Assembly (NCBI GenBank): GCA_963807155.1
Contig: CAWEAZ010000035.1
Coordinates: 62,001-126,000, forward strand
Direction of reading: 5' to 3'
DNA length: 64,000 nt
Source: JACCZX01 sp963807155
GTDB taxonomy: Bacteria; Pseudomonadota; Gammaproteobacteria; Burkholderiales; Burkholderiaceae_F
Positions 35,949 to 45,250 of the stretch are shown here, piece after piece (the stretch's first letter is position 1; the number at the start of each line of letters is the position of its first letter). The position numbers and the translations under genes were made by a program. The notes beneath the pieces are model-generated. The model made no database searches. It had not been told where the DNA came from and saw only the letters and a list, made by a program, of their open reading frames with translations.

Positions 35949-36476
35949 TCACGTCAAACGCAATTCGCTGCCTGCTTCGTGCATCAACAGCCAGCGCTTG
36001 ATGGCCTCGTACGCGCCGCCGCGACGATGTGAGAACCCGCCGATGCCCGAAGCCGCAACCACGCGGTGACAAGGAATCGCAAGGGGAAGCCGGTTATCTC
36101 CGCACGCTTGTCCGACCGCGCGCGCCTCGCCATTTAGTCGACGCGCGATTTCGCCATACGTTGCGGTCGAACCGGGTGGGATGCGGACGATCTGATCCCA
36201 CACTCGGCGTTGAAAATCCGTTCCTTCGATTGCGAGCGGTAGGTCGATTGCAGTTGAACTATCGGCGCAGTAGGCGAGTAGCTGATCTACGACGCGCTGC
36301 GCCAGTGCGTTCGCCGCCGGCCTTGGCTGAAGGTCGCCCGGCAAAAAACAAATCTCTTCGACGCGCGCGTCATGCGTGCGAACGCCGATGAAGGCGAACG
36401 GCAGTCGAGCAATGGCATCGAATCGTTCGGTTGCACCAGTCGCGTTACGGGATGGAAAATCGAGTGCGGTCGGCAT
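35949..36476 (-). CDS. ogt: Methylated-DNA-protein cysteine methyltransferase
   Basis: The protein has 175 residues. 'FQRRVWDQIVRIPPGSTATYGEIARRL' and the active-site 'IPCHRVVAASGIGGFS' are diagnostic of O6-alkylguanine-DNA alkyltransferase. It moves the alkyl group onto its own Cys in the PCHR motif. No Ada regulatory domain is present, so this is the Ogt form. It starts 2 nt from the stop of the chalcone-isomerase-like gene. Confidence 0.93.
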   Translation of the reverse strand: MPTALDFPSRNATGATERFDAIARLPFAFIGVRTHDARVEEICFLPGDLQPRPAANALAQRVVDQLLAYCADSSTAIDLPLAIEGTDFQRRVWDQIVRIPPGSTATYGEIARRLNGEARAVGQACGDNRLPLAIPCHRVVAASGIGGFSHRRGGAYEAIKRWLLMHEAGSELRLT

Positions 36477-36478
36477 GC

Positions 36479-37066
36479 TCAGGCGCCCAGCATTCCCTTC
36501 TTCAGCGCTTCATCGGCGGGTTTCTCGCCAAGCCAGATGCGCAGCACCGCCGAGAAAAAATCGGCCCCTGGAATTGCGTCACCGCGCGGCTGGCCGTTGA
36601 CACTAATGCGTGTACCGCCCTCGGGCGTGTAGTCGAAATTAATCGCATCGCCCTTTTTTGCTTCCCCGATCAACTTCAACGTCGCCGTGAGCGAGTCGAT
36701 CTGAGGCTTTAGGGATGCCAACTGGGTTTCGCTGAGGTTGTTCTTCAAGCCTTCGTTGAACGAATCGATGAAGCTGCCGGCGTCAACATCGCGCAGCATT
36801 CGCAACGAGACACGCCGCGCACCTTTATCGGTGATCAGCGTCGCAGCGTTGGTGCTCTTCTGCGGGACATACAGGCCGGCCACATAGACCTTGAAGATTG
36901 CGCGCTTGCGCAACCCAACGCCGTTCAGATTCAATGTTTGACCACCGACCTGCACCGTAGGCTCGAACTTTTGCCCCTCGACTTCCAGCGGCTGTGCGCC
37001 AACGGATACCGCCGCCGCCAGACCCACCCATCCCACGATCAAGTTCGCACGAAGCCAGTTCGTCAT
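36479..37066 (-). CDS. Exported chalcone isomerase-like protein
   Basis: The protein has 195 residues with a signal peptide (~1-24). The body carries 'GLRKRAIFKVYVAGLYVP', 'LRMLRDVDAGSFIDSFNEGL' and 'YTPEGGTRISVNG', all marks of the bacterial chalcone isomerase-like domain. Such proteins are periplasmic and probably bind lipids or fatty acids; isomerase activity is not implied. The ATG at 37066 has GGGAGA five nt upstream. It follows ispH by 23 nt on the same strand. Confidence 0.85.
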   Translation of the reverse strand: MTNWLRANLIVGWVGLAAAVSVGAQPLEVEGQKFEPTVQVGGQTLNLNGVGLRKRAIFKVYVAGLYVPQKSTNAATLITDKGARRVSLRMLRDVDAGSFIDSFNEGLKNNLSETQLASLKPQIDSLTATLKLIGEAKKGDAINFDYTPEGGTRISVNGQPRGDAIPGADFFSAVLRIWLGEKPADEALKKGMLGA

Positions 37067-37089
37067 CGATGTCTCCCGTCTTCTTCGTT

Positions 37090-38073
37090 CTAGGCCGCCG
37101 CTTGATTCAATCCCTTGGGCAACGGAAACACAACCTTTTCCTGGACGCCGTCCAGCGGACGCACGCTCTGAGCGCCGAGCTGCTTGAGTCGCTCGATCAA
37201 TGCGCTCACCAGTACTTCGGGCGCCGACGCGCCTGCGGTGACACCAATTCTGCGCCGGCCGGCAAGCCAAGCCGGATCGAGCTGATCGGCATTGTCAACC
37301 AGATACGCCGGAACGCCGAATCGCTGCGCTACCTCGCGCAGCCGGTTCGAATTTGAGCTGTTTTCACTCCCGACGACAATAACGACATCGACTTGCGGCG
37401 CCATGAACTTGACCGCGTCCTGCCGGTTTTGGGTTGCATAACAGATGTCGGCTTTCTTTGGCTCAGCGATCGACGGGAATCGCCGCTTCAGCGCCGCGAT
37501 GATCGCGGCCGCGTCGTCCAGCGACAACGTCGTTTGTGTGACGTAGCCAAGTAATTCCGGTGATCGCACTACCAGCCGCTCAACGTCTTCGACGCTCTCA
37601 ACCAAGTGCATTCCGCCTTCAGATTGGCCCATCGTGCCTTCGACTTCCGGATGACCGAGATGGCCGATCATTACGATCTCGCGTCCCGCGGCGCGCAGCT
37701 TTGCCACTTCTACATGCACCTTGGTCACCAGCGGGCATGTGGCATCGAACACGCGCAACCCGCGTTGCTGTGCGTCACGCTGCACCACTTTGGCGACTCC
37801 GTGCGCGGAGAAGACGACGATCGCACCGGTCGGCACTTGCTCCAGTTCATCGATAAACACGGCGCCCTTGGCCCGCAAGTCGTCGACGACATACTTGTTA
37901 TGGACGATCTCATGCCGCACGTAAATCGGCGCCCCGTGCACCGCGAGCGCTCGCTCGACGATCTCGATCGCACGATCGACGCCCGCACAGAAACCGCGTG
38001 GCTGCGCGAGCACAACTTCCATTGCTTCTGCCGATACCTGCTCGGACATCGCGCTACGATCATTCACTTTCAT
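37090..38073 (-). CDS. ispH: 4-hydroxy-3-methylbut-2-enyl diphosphate reductase
   Basis: The protein has 327 residues and is intact. The three iron-sulfur Cys are in 'PRGFCAGV', 'DATCPLVTK' and 'ICYATQNRQ'. 'GHLGHPEVEGTMGQ' and 'VVGSENSSNSNRL' are also conserved. IspH does the last step of the MEP isoprenoid pathway. I took the ATG at 38073; a later Met (MSEQ) is possible. It is divergent from radC with only 29 nt between starts. Confidence 0.95.
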   Translation of the reverse strand: MKVNDRSAMSEQVSAEAMEVVLAQPRGFCAGVDRAIEIVERALAVHGAPIYVRHEIVHNKYVVDDLRAKGAVFIDELEQVPTGAIVVFSAHGVAKVVQRDAQQRGLRVFDATCPLVTKVHVEVAKLRAAGREIVMIGHLGHPEVEGTMGQSEGGMHLVESVEDVERLVVRSPELLGYVTQTTLSLDDAAAIIAALKRRFPSIAEPKKADICYATQNRQDAVKFMAPQVDVVIVVGSENSSNSNRLREVAQRFGVPAYLVDNADQLDPAWLAGRRRIGVTAGASAPEVLVSALIERLKQLGAQSVRPLDGVQEKVVFPLPKGLNQAAA

Positions 38074-38102
38074 TGGCAACCAGTTTAGTCGAGACAGGCA
38101 AC

Positions 38103-38777
38103 GTGGCGATCAAGGATTGGCCTGAAGGCGAACGGCCGCGCGAGCGCCTTCTGGCGAGTGGTGCGCATGCGTTGTCAGACGCCGAATTGCTGGCGGTGTT
38201 CCTGCGCACCGGGACACCCGGGCGATCTGCAATCGACCTAGGTCGCGACGCACTCGCGCGATTCGGTGGATTGAATGGTTTGTTCGCGGCCGATGCGGCG
38301 ACGCTGGCCGAAGTGGGTGGCTTCGGACCGGCCAAGTACACGCAGTTACAGGCCGTGCTCGAGTTGGCACGCCGGGCATTGCAGGAAGACGTGAAGCGCC
38401 ACACGCTGCTTTCGTCGCCCGGCAAGGTGCGGGACTACTTACGACTGATGCTGGCGCGGCTCGAGCACGAAGTGTTCGTCGCGTTGTACATGGACTCGCA
38501 GAACAAGCTGATCGCGACCGAAGAGCTGTTTCGCGGCACCTTGACGCAGACGAGCGTGTATCCGCGCGAAGTCGTCAAGCATGCCCTGAAGCACAACGCC
38601 GCGGCGGTTATCTTTGCGCATAACCATCCATCAGGCGTCGCCGAGCCGAGTCGTGCCGATGAACTGTTGACGTCCAACTTACGGCAGGCGCTGTCGCTGG
38701 TCGACGTAAAGGTGCTGGACCATCTGATCGTGGCAGGGTCGGCGACGGTATCGTTTGCCGAGCGCGGATTGCTATAG
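38103..38777 (+). CDS. radC: RadC family JAB/MPN-domain protein
   Basis: The protein has 224 residues. 'KDWPEGERPRERLLASG' and a helix-hairpin-helix-like part ('VGGFGPAKYTQLQAVLELARR') precede the JAMM metalloprotease-like motif 'FAHNHPSGVAEPSRAD' and 'LDHLIVAG'. The start is a GTG at 38103; no ATG fits. The protein is widely conserved, but its role in repair is doubtful. Confidence 0.92.
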   Translation: MAIKDWPEGERPRERLLASGAHALSDAELLAVFLRTGTPGRSAIDLGRDALARFGGLNGLFAADAATLAEVGGFGPAKYTQLQAVLELARRALQEDVKRHTLLSSPGKVRDYLRLMLARLEHEVFVALYMDSQNKLIATEELFRGTLTQTSVYPREVVKHALKHNAAAVIFAHNHPSGVAEPSRADELLTSNLRQALSLVDVKVLDHLIVAGSATVSFAERGLL

Positions 38778-38797
38778 CTCGAGCGCCGCCAAAGCTT

Positions 38798-38803
38798 TAT
38801 ACT
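38798..38803 (+). promoter_or_regulatory. Likely -10 element of the rpmB-rpmG promoter
   Basis: TATACT lies 46 nt before the rpmB start, followed by a GC-rich start region. I could not fix a good -35 box at 16-18 nt. Confidence 0.35.
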
Positions 38804-38849
38804 GCGCGGCTTTGCGCAATTTGCACCAGGAATTGAAAGGGAGTCAGCG

Positions 38850-39083
38850 ATGGCACGCGTGTGTCAGGTAACGGGCAAACGGCCGATGACCGGCAACAAC
38901 GTTTCGCACGCCAATAATCGGACCAAACGCAGGTTCATGCCGAATCTGCAATATCGCCGTTTTTGGATCGAGGGCGAAAATCGCTGGGTGCGCCTGCGCG
39001 TCACCAATGCGGCGTTGCGCACCATCGACAAGCTAGGCATCGACGTGGTGCTGGCCGACCTGCGTACGCGCGGCGAAATCTAG
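38850..39083 (+). CDS. rpmB: 50S ribosomal protein L28
   Basis: The protein has 77 residues: MARVCQVTGKRPMTGNNVSH, then 'KRRFMPNLQYRRFW', then 'LRVTNAALRTIDKLGI', as in all L28 proteins. AAGGGAG lies before the start. It is followed by rpmG after 20 nt, the standard pair. Confidence 0.97.
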   Translation: MARVCQVTGKRPMTGNNVSHANNRTKRRFMPNLQYRRFWIEGENRWVRLRVTNAALRTIDKLGIDVVLADLRTRGEI

Positions 39084-39103
39084 GAATCGGAAGGAGCACG
39101 ACA

Positions 39104-39271
39104 ATGGCCAAAGGCGCTCGCGAAAAAATCAAGCTTGAATCGACGGCCGGTACAGGCCACTTTTACACCACCACCAAGAATAAGAAGACCACGCCCGACA
39201 AGCTGCAATTCAGCAAGTTCGATCCGGTCGCGCGTAAGCACGTCGCGTACAAAGAAATCAAGCTGAAGTAG
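39104..39271 (+). CDS. rpmG: 50S ribosomal protein L33
   Basis: The protein has 55 residues: MAKGAREKIKLESTAGTGHF, 'YTTTKNKKTTPDKL', 'KFDPVARKHVAYKEIK'. The zinc Cys pairs of other L33 forms are absent, so this is the zinc-free type. GGAAGGAG precedes the start. A strong terminator follows. Confidence 0.96.
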   Translation: MAKGAREKIKLESTAGTGHFYTTTKNKKTTPDKLQFSKFDPVARKHVAYKEIKLK

Positions 39272-39280
39272 TCAGTGGTC

Positions 39281-39313
39281 AAAAAAAAGCCCGGGGCTGC
39301 CGGGCTTTTTTAT
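39281..39313 (+). terminator. Rho-independent terminator after rpmG
   Basis: AAAAGCCCGG-GGCTG-CCGGGCTTTTTT is a strong stem followed by T's. A-run on the other side makes it likely bidirectional, serving also the convergent desaturase gene. Confidence 0.9.
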
Positions 39314-39327
39314 TGCGTGATCCGATG

Positions 39328-40527
39328 CTACGCGGGCGCGTGCCGGTAGCTACGCATCCTGAGCGCTGCTTCCTGTAGCGCATGAATACCGCTTGCTTCC
39401 GCGCGATGAATCCAGTCCTGCAGGTGCGTCAGCATCTGCTCACGCGACGCCGAAGAACGCTCCCAGGTCGCCAGCAGCTCGGTACGCATCTCCACCAGCG
39501 TCTTCATCACGCCACTGCGCTTCATCATGTCCGACAGCGAATGTTGTTCGGCGGTCGCCAGCTGCGATACGTCGCCCTTGCGCAACACGCGCCTTAGCCG
39601 TGCGAAGCGCGCATGCTCGTCGCCCGACAAGCCGAGCTTCTGTAATTCATCGCGGTGCGCGACTTTCAGTGAACGTGCGTACTTAGCCAACAGGTCGTAG
39701 CGATTCGAAATGACCGCCTGCAGCGTTTCCAGATCGATCGATCGCTTCGGTTCTGCAACCTGCGGCTTCGGCGCAACGCGCAGGACCTTCGCGAGCCCGA
39801 GCGCCTGTAAGCCGCGGATATAAACCCAGCCAATATCAAACTCATGCCACTTCGTCGAAAACTTAGCCGAGGTCGGGTAGGTGTGATGATTGTTATGCAG
39901 CTCTTCGCCGCCGATCCAGATACCCCAGGGCGTGATGTTAGTGCTGGCATCGGGTGAGTCGTAGTTGCGATAACCCCACCAGTGGCCAATACCGTTGATG
40001 ATCCCGGCGGCGTGCAATGGGATCCACAGCATCTGGATCCCCCAGATCGCCAGGCCGGCAAAGCCGAACAGGATCAAGTCTGCGCCGACCATCAAGCCGA
40101 CGCCCTGCCAGGTGAAGCGGGAGAAGACGTTGCGCTCGATCCAGTCATCCGGCGTTCCATGACCGTAGCGCGTCAGCGTGTCGGCGTTTTTCGCCTCTTC
40201 CATGTAGAGCTCGGAACCGGTCCACAGCACGGCTTTAATGCCGCGCGTTTGCGGGCTGTGCGGATCTTCGGCGGTTTCGACACGAGCGTGATGCTTGCGG
40301 TGGATCGATACCCACTCCTTGGTCAGCATGCCGGTAGTCAGCCATAGCCACACTCTGAAAAACATCGCCGCGGCAGGATGAAGATCGAGCGCACGATGCG
40401 CTTGGCTGCGATGCAGGAAAATCGTCACGCTTGCGATAGTGATGTGCGTCAAAACAAGCGCCGCTACGATGAGCTGCCACCAACTTAACTGCAGCAGACC
40501 ACCGTCCAAGAATTCAAGCAAATACAT
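39328..40527 (-). CDS. Delta-9-type acyl-CoA/acyl-lipid desaturase with C-terminal extension
   Basis: The protein has 399 residues and is intact. It is a membrane di-iron desaturase: His boxes 'HRSQAHR', 'HRKHH' and 'HNNHH' are all present, with two pairs of hydrophobic helices. It should insert a cis double bond in saturated acyl chains. Beyond residue ~265, where such enzymes usually end, is a ~130-residue helical, charged extension ('LAKYARSLKVAHRDELQKLG', 'RLRRVLRKGDVSQL') of unknown role. Confidence 0.9.
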   Translation of the reverse strand: MYLLEFLDGGLLQLSWWQLIVAALVLTHITIASVTIFLHRSQAHRALDLHPAAAMFFRVWLWLTTGMLTKEWVSIHRKHHARVETAEDPHSPQTRGIKAVLWTGSELYMEEAKNADTLTRYGHGTPDDWIERNVFSRFTWQGVGLMVGADLILFGFAGLAIWGIQMLWIPLHAAGIINGIGHWWGYRNYDSPDASTNITPWGIWIGGEELHNNHHTYPTSAKFSTKWHEFDIGWVYIRGLQALGLAKVLRVAPKPQVAEPKRSIDLETLQAVISNRYDLLAKYARSLKVAHRDELQKLGLSGDEHARFARLRRVLRKGDVSQLATAEQHSLSDMMKRSGVMKTLVEMRTELLATWERSSASREQMLTHLQDWIHRAEASGIHALQEAALRMRSYRHAPA

Positions 40528-40674
40528 TCAGATTCCTCAAGGTAACGCCAGTCAGACCGCGGGCATCCGGATAGTTCGGACGGGTTAAACAGCGCGGGGT
40601 GCCATATTGTACGCAGCGCACGGTCTAAAAGCGCTTTCAATCGGCTTTGGAGCGCCTCTTTTTAGGCAATCGAC

Positions 40675-42051
40675 TCAAGTTTTGCCGACCGCGGTTGGGC
40701 CAGCGCCTGCCACGGCCCCCAAGGGTATCGGGCCTGACACCGACGTGATGCGTACATCGCGCTGCGGCGCCGGAATTTCAATCCCTTCATCATGAAATCG
40801 CTTCAGCACCGAGCGCGCAATTTCAGATCGAATCGGCAGACTTCCTGCCTCCGGGTCGCGAATCCAGAATCCGATCTGCATATCGATCCCGTCGGCGCCA
40901 AAGCCGGTAATGAACGCGGTCGGCGGCGGGTCGGCTAGTACACGCGATTGCGCTGTTGCAGACTCAACCAGAATTTGTAGCGCGCGGTCGACGTCGGCGC
41001 TGTACGCAATCGATAATTTCACAACCACCTGTACCGATGTATTGCTGTAGGAGTGATTAATAACGGGTGTGCTCACCAGCATTTCATTCGGGACGATCGT
41101 TTCAGTGCCATCGAGGGACTTCATCACCGTGTAGCGCGCGTTGATCTGCGATACCGCGCCGTGGAACTTGTCGACGGTGATCATGTCGCCGATCGATAAG
41201 CTGCGATCGAGCAGGATGATGAAGCCGCTGACGTAGTTGCTGGCAATACGCTGCAGGCCGAGTCCAAGTCCGACACCCAGCGCACCACCAAAGACCGAGA
41301 GCACCGTCAGATCGATGCCGACCAATGAAAGCGCCAGCAGTACTGCGAGCAGTGTCAGTATCGCTTTGATCAACCGCGTCAGCATCACTCTCGAATTCGG
41401 TGCGAGCGACTTCGTCTCGATCAGGCGCGCTTCGACGACCGAGCCGGCCCACAGCGCCGCAAGGACGGTCAAGACAACGCTGAAGGCGCCGGCCAAAATG
41501 TCCCACAGCGTCAGCGCTGTCTTGCCCAGCGGAAACCGGACCGAATCAAGGTGGCCGATCAGATCTTCGAGCAGGCCAGTGACATGCAGCGCCACGAAGA
41601 ACCAGATCGTGAACGCGATGGCGCGCTCGAACGTGCCGATCCACGCGGCGCGCGGCAGCGAGCGTCGCAACACATAGACAAACAATCGGATTGCAGCCAT
41701 CGCGCCGAGCAGCAGCATGGCGAGGCGCAGCAGGTGCGCCTGCTCATAGCGAATCACACCCGCGAAGTACAACGCTAGGCCGCCCAGTACGAGTAGCAGC
41801 ATCGCGGTGATCGGAAAAGCAAGACGGCGAAAACCGTCGATCGAGAACTTCAGAACGTCAACACGCACGCTCTGGTTGGCAGTGGCCGCGGCCGCCACGC
41901 GATCACGAACACGCTGCTCAATGTGGCGGGAGTAAAACCACGCGCCGAGCAGCGCAACTGCAATGACGACCATTTGCCACGCTTGCGGCGGGCGCAGCAG
42001 CTCGTTGCGCAAGACGTGCGCGACTTCCTCAAACAAGGTTTGTCGGTTCAC
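40675..42051 (-). CDS. MscS family mechanosensitive channel
   Basis: The protein has 458 residues and is intact. Several N-terminal helices precede the MscS core: the pore helix 'VFGGALGVGLGLGLQRIASNYVSGFIILLDRSLSIGDMI' shows the Ala/Gly-packed pattern, followed by the beta domain ('VVPNEMLVSTPVINHSYS'-like). The N-terminal helices are more numerous than in E. coli MscS, as in YbdG/YnaI-type relatives. It should open under osmotic downshift. It ends 6 nt beyond the start side of the RNA methyltransferase gene's neighbour strand unit. Confidence 0.88.
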   Translation of the reverse strand: MNRQTLFEEVAHVLRNELLRPPQAWQMVVIAVALLGAWFYSRHIEQRVRDRVAAAATANQSVRVDVLKFSIDGFRRLAFPITAMLLLVLGGLALYFAGVIRYEQAHLLRLAMLLLGAMAAIRLFVYVLRRSLPRAAWIGTFERAIAFTIWFFVALHVTGLLEDLIGHLDSVRFPLGKTALTLWDILAGAFSVVLTVLAALWAGSVVEARLIETKSLAPNSRVMLTRLIKAILTLLAVLLALSLVGIDLTVLSVFGGALGVGLGLGLQRIASNYVSGFIILLDRSLSIGDMITVDKFHGAVSQINARYTVMKSLDGTETIVPNEMLVSTPVINHSYSNTSVQVVVKLSIAYSADVDRALQILVESATAQSRVLADPPPTAFITGFGADGIDMQIGFWIRDPEAGSLPIRSEIARSVLKRFHDEGIEIPAPQRDVRITSVSGPIPLGAVAGAGPTAVGKT

Positions 42052-42057
42052 TTTCGT

Positions 42058-43335
42058 TTACCGGCGCTCAAACACGGCGGCAAAAAACCCGTCGGTGCCG
42101 TGCAAGTGCGGCAGCATTACAAAATAGGGCGCGAAGCGTGCCGCATGCTCGACATCGACCGACTGCGCACGCAATACGGTCGCTGCCGGTACCAGCTCAA
42201 ATTCGGGATGCCCAGCAAGAAACGCTTCGGCCACTGCCTGATTCTCCTGCGTCAGCAGCGAACAGGTCGCGTAGACCAGCCGACCGCCCGGCTTCAGCAA
42301 TCGAGCCGCCGCGCGTAGCACCGAATGCTGTACGCCGTTGACACGCGTGAGCTCCGCTTCGCTGAAGCGCCACTTTAGATCCGGATTGCGGCGCAGCGTC
42401 CCGCTACCCGAACACGGTGCGTCGACCAGCACGCGGTCGCACTTTCCGTTGAGTCGCTTCACGCGGATATCGGATTCGTTACGAATCACCACCGGATGCA
42501 CGTTCGACAGACCGCTGCGCTTCAGCCGCGGGCCCAAGCCTCCGAGCCGCCTCTCATTAACATCGAACGCATACAGGCGTCCGCTGGAACGCATCAACGC
42601 TCCCAGCGCCAGCGTCTTGCCGCCGGCGCCCGCGCAAAAATCCACCACCATTTCGCCGCGGCGCGGCTGTACCAGTCGAGCGATCAGCTGACTGCCTTCG
42701 TCCTGCACTTCGATGCGTCCCTCGCGATAGGCGGGCCAGTTGGTCAACGCCGGTTTGCTCGACAGCCGGATCGAATCGGGCGAGTACGGCGTCGCGACGG
42801 CTCCCACGTGATGGGCTACCAGCTCTTCGAGGACGTCTGCGCGCGACGCTTTGATCGAATTCACGCGAAGATCGAGCGGCGCGCTTTCCTTCAACGCATC
42901 GATCAGCGGCGCAGCATCGTCGTACTGACGCTCGATCTCCGCAAACAGCCAGTCCGGCAGCTCGGACTGCACCGAGGCAGGCGCTTGTGCCAGATCGATC
43001 GTCAGCGCATGCTCCACCGCTTTCGCATCACCTCGCAAAGCACGCTGATCGATCGCATCGAGACCATGCTGGCGCGCTAGCGTCAGCAACGCGGCAAAGC
43101 GCGCCGCGCGCGCCGGATGCGCTGGCTGCATCAACCAAGCCGTTGTCGCGTAGCGGCGTAGCGCGAAAAACACCGCCTCGGCAATCAAGCCACGATCGCG
43201 CTGGCCGAGTGAAGCATGCAGACGGAAGAATCGCGACAGCAGCACATCGGATGGCCCATCGAACTTCAGGATTGAGGTGAATGCCGCGGCAAGCGAATCG
43301 ACGACGAGCGACGTGATGCGGCTCGGTGCTGGCAT
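42058..43335 (-). CDS. RsmB/NOP-type RNA m5C methyltransferase
   Basis: The protein has 425 residues and is intact. The N-terminus is the NusB-like/RsmB N1 region. The C-terminal SAM domain carries 'VVDFCAGAGGKTLAL', 'LVDAPCSGSGTLRRNPD' (catalytic Cys) and 'VYATCSLL' (second Cys). It methylates cytosine in rRNA or tRNA; rRNA C967 (RsmB) is likely but not certain. I chose MPAPSRITSL at 43335 over the upstream alternative because the upstream text is not conserved-looking. It precedes mscS by 6 nt on the same strand. Confidence 0.9.
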   Translation of the reverse strand: MPAPSRITSLVVDSLAAAFTSILKFDGPSDVLLSRFFRLHASLGQRDRGLIAEAVFFALRRYATTAWLMQPAHPARAARFAALLTLARQHGLDAIDQRALRGDAKAVEHALTIDLAQAPASVQSELPDWLFAEIERQYDDAAPLIDALKESAPLDLRVNSIKASRADVLEELVAHHVGAVATPYSPDSIRLSSKPALTNWPAYREGRIEVQDEGSQLIARLVQPRRGEMVVDFCAGAGGKTLALGALMRSSGRLYAFDVNERRLGGLGPRLKRSGLSNVHPVVIRNESDIRVKRLNGKCDRVLVDAPCSGSGTLRRNPDLKWRFSEAELTRVNGVQHSVLRAAARLLKPGGRLVYATCSLLTQENQAVAEAFLAGHPEFELVPAATVLRAQSVDVEHAARFAPYFVMLPHLHGTDGFFAAVFERR

Positions 43336-43501
43336 ACGAGGCGCTCCCGTTACGCGACGCTCGCGTTGGCGCAGATCGCGACTGACGTTCAGGCCGATGG
43401 CTGGAGGCACTCACGCGTGTTGTTTGAGCTGCGAGTTTGTAGCCGGTCGGAAGCGGAACGCTCGCGGCCCTCGCGTTTCGGGTACTTTGGCGCGGCACCC
43501 T

Positions 43502-44179
43502 TCATGACGCCAGCAGCGATAACTCGCCCTGCTTGATACCTACCAGTAGCGCTCGCCGCTCACTGAATTGCACGCGACCTTCAAGCACATGGCGTATGGT
43601 CTGCGGCAACAGTCGATGCTCCTGCTGCAGCACGCGTGCAGCCAAAGACGCCTTGTCGTCGTCCGCGTGCACGGCAACAGCCGCTTGCGCAATGATCGGG
43701 CCGGCATCGACGTCGTCGGATACAAAGTGCACAGTGGCGCCGTGCACACGCACACCGGCGTCGAGCGCGCGCTGATGCGTGTTCAGTCCGGGAAATGAGG
43801 GCAATAGCGACGGGTGGATGTTGACTATCCGCCCCGCGTACCGGCGCACGAACTCCGGCGTCAACACGCGCATGAACCCCGCCAGCACGATCAAATGCGG
43901 CGCATAACGATCAACGGTGCGGGCCAGGGCTGCATCGAACGCGACACGCGACGCAAATTGCTCGTGGGCGAGGATGTGTACTGGCACGCCGTGCGACCGC
44001 GCCACGCTGAGTGCCTCGGCGTCCGAACGGCTGCTGACGACAGCGACGACTTTCGCACCGAGCTCGGGCTCCCATCGCTCCGCCTCAGCCCGTCCCAGCA
44101 GGGCCTGCAAATTACTCCCGCGTCCGGACACGAGGACCACTATGGGCTTGATCGTGGGTTTGGCAGCACTCGGAGTCAT
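43502..44179 (-). CDS. purN: Phosphoribosylglycinamide formyltransferase
   Basis: The protein has 225 residues: 'IVVLVSGRGSNLQAL', 'VLAGFMRVLTPEFV', 'IVNIHPSLLPSFPGLNTHQRALDAG' with the catalytic Asn and His, and 'HFVSDDVDAGPIIAQAAV'. It formylates GAR with 10-formyl-THF in purine synthesis. The ATG at 44179 follows a GTG at 44182; either could start. It is divergent from ribF (122 nt). Confidence 0.94.
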   Translation of the reverse strand: MTPSAAKPTIKPIVVLVSGRGSNLQALLGRAEAERWEPELGAKVVAVVSSRSDAEALSVARSHGVPVHILAHEQFASRVAFDAALARTVDRYAPHLIVLAGFMRVLTPEFVRRYAGRIVNIHPSLLPSFPGLNTHQRALDAGVRVHGATVHFVSDDVDAGPIIAQAAVAVHADDDKASLAARVLQQEHRLLPQTIRHVLEGRVQFSERRALLVGIKQGELSLLAS

Positions 44180-44301
44180 CACCGCGTGAATTGTACTGGC
44201 GTGCGTTATGCAGCCTTCTTAAACGCTCGACAAATCAAGACGATGCGTCACTCGACCGTATACTTCGGCGTCGTTTTTCGCATCGCATCAACCGCCCGTT
44301 T

Positions 44302-45240
44302 ATGAAGGTTTATCGCGGCGCTCCGCGCGCCTCCGACCGTGCGCCGTGTTCGCTAACGGTGGGTAATTTCGACGGCGTCCACCGCGGCCACCAGGCGCTG
44401 TTGACGCGGGTCGTCGCCGCTGCGCGCGGGCGCGACCTGGTTCCGGCGGTGATGACCTTCGAGCCACATCCGCGCGAATTTTTTGCGCCTGAGCGGGCAC
44501 CGGCACGAATTTCGAACCTGCGTGACAAGCTGGCGGCGTTCGAGCGCTGTGGTATCGAACGCACTTTCGTGGCGCATTTCAATCGCCGTCTTGCGCAACT
44601 AGCACCGAGTGCGTTCGTTGAAGACGTGCTGCTCGCACGCTGCAATGTGCATTGGCTCTTGGTCGGTGAGGATTTCCGCTTCGGTGCCAAGCGAGCTGGA
44701 GACGTTGCTTTGCTTGCCGATTACGCGGCACGCGGAGCTTTCGAGCTCGAAGTAATGCCGACCCTCTCGCACAACGGTGAGCGCATTTCAAGCACCGCGG
44801 TGCGCCAGGCGCTGGCTGCAGGCGACTTGGCGAGCGCCTCGACCCTGCTCGATCGCGCGTACACGATCAGTGGCCACGTGCTGCACGGACGCAAGCTCGG
44901 ACGATCGCTGGGGTTCCCTACGCTGAATCTGAAAATCGAACACTCGCATCCGGCGCTACAGGGAATTTTTGCGGTCAGGGTGCACTGCATTGCCGAGCGG
45001 CCGGTTGCCGGCGTCGCCAGTATCGGCTTGCGTCCAACGCTTGATGACGCCGGACGATGGCTGCTTGAAGTGCATCTGTTTGATTTTGCGGACGCCGTCT
45101 ATGGTCGGCTAGTCAGTGTCGAGTTCGTCAAGAAACTGCGCGATGAGCAAAAGTACGAGACACTTGGTGCCTTATCGGCCGCGATCGGCGACGACGCCGC
45201 GCGAGCGCGCTCCATCTTGAATGGCGCTGTCGCGTCCTGA
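44302..45240 (+). CDS. ribF: Bifunctional riboflavin kinase/FMN adenylyltransferase
   Basis: The protein has 312 residues and is intact. The N-terminal FAD synthetase domain has 'LTVGNFDGVHRGHQALL' (HxGH-like) and 'VGEDFRFGAKRAGD', 'ISSTAVRQAL'. The C-terminal riboflavin kinase domain has 'GHVLHGRKLGRSLGFPTLNL' and 'LEVHLFDFADAVYGR'. It makes FMN and FAD. It is followed 10 nt later by ileS, the usual ribF-ileS-lspA order. Confidence 0.95.
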   Translation: MKVYRGAPRASDRAPCSLTVGNFDGVHRGHQALLTRVVAAARGRDLVPAVMTFEPHPREFFAPERAPARISNLRDKLAAFERCGIERTFVAHFNRRLAQLAPSAFVEDVLLARCNVHWLLVGEDFRFGAKRAGDVALLADYAARGAFELEVMPTLSHNGERISSTAVRQALAAGDLASASTLLDRAYTISGHVLHGRKLGRSLGFPTLNLKIEHSHPALQGIFAVRVHCIAERPVAGVASIGLRPTLDDAGRWLLEVHLFDFADAVYGRLVSVEFVKKLRDEQKYETLGALSAAIGDDAARARSILNGAVAS

Positions 45241-45250
45241 GATACACGGT

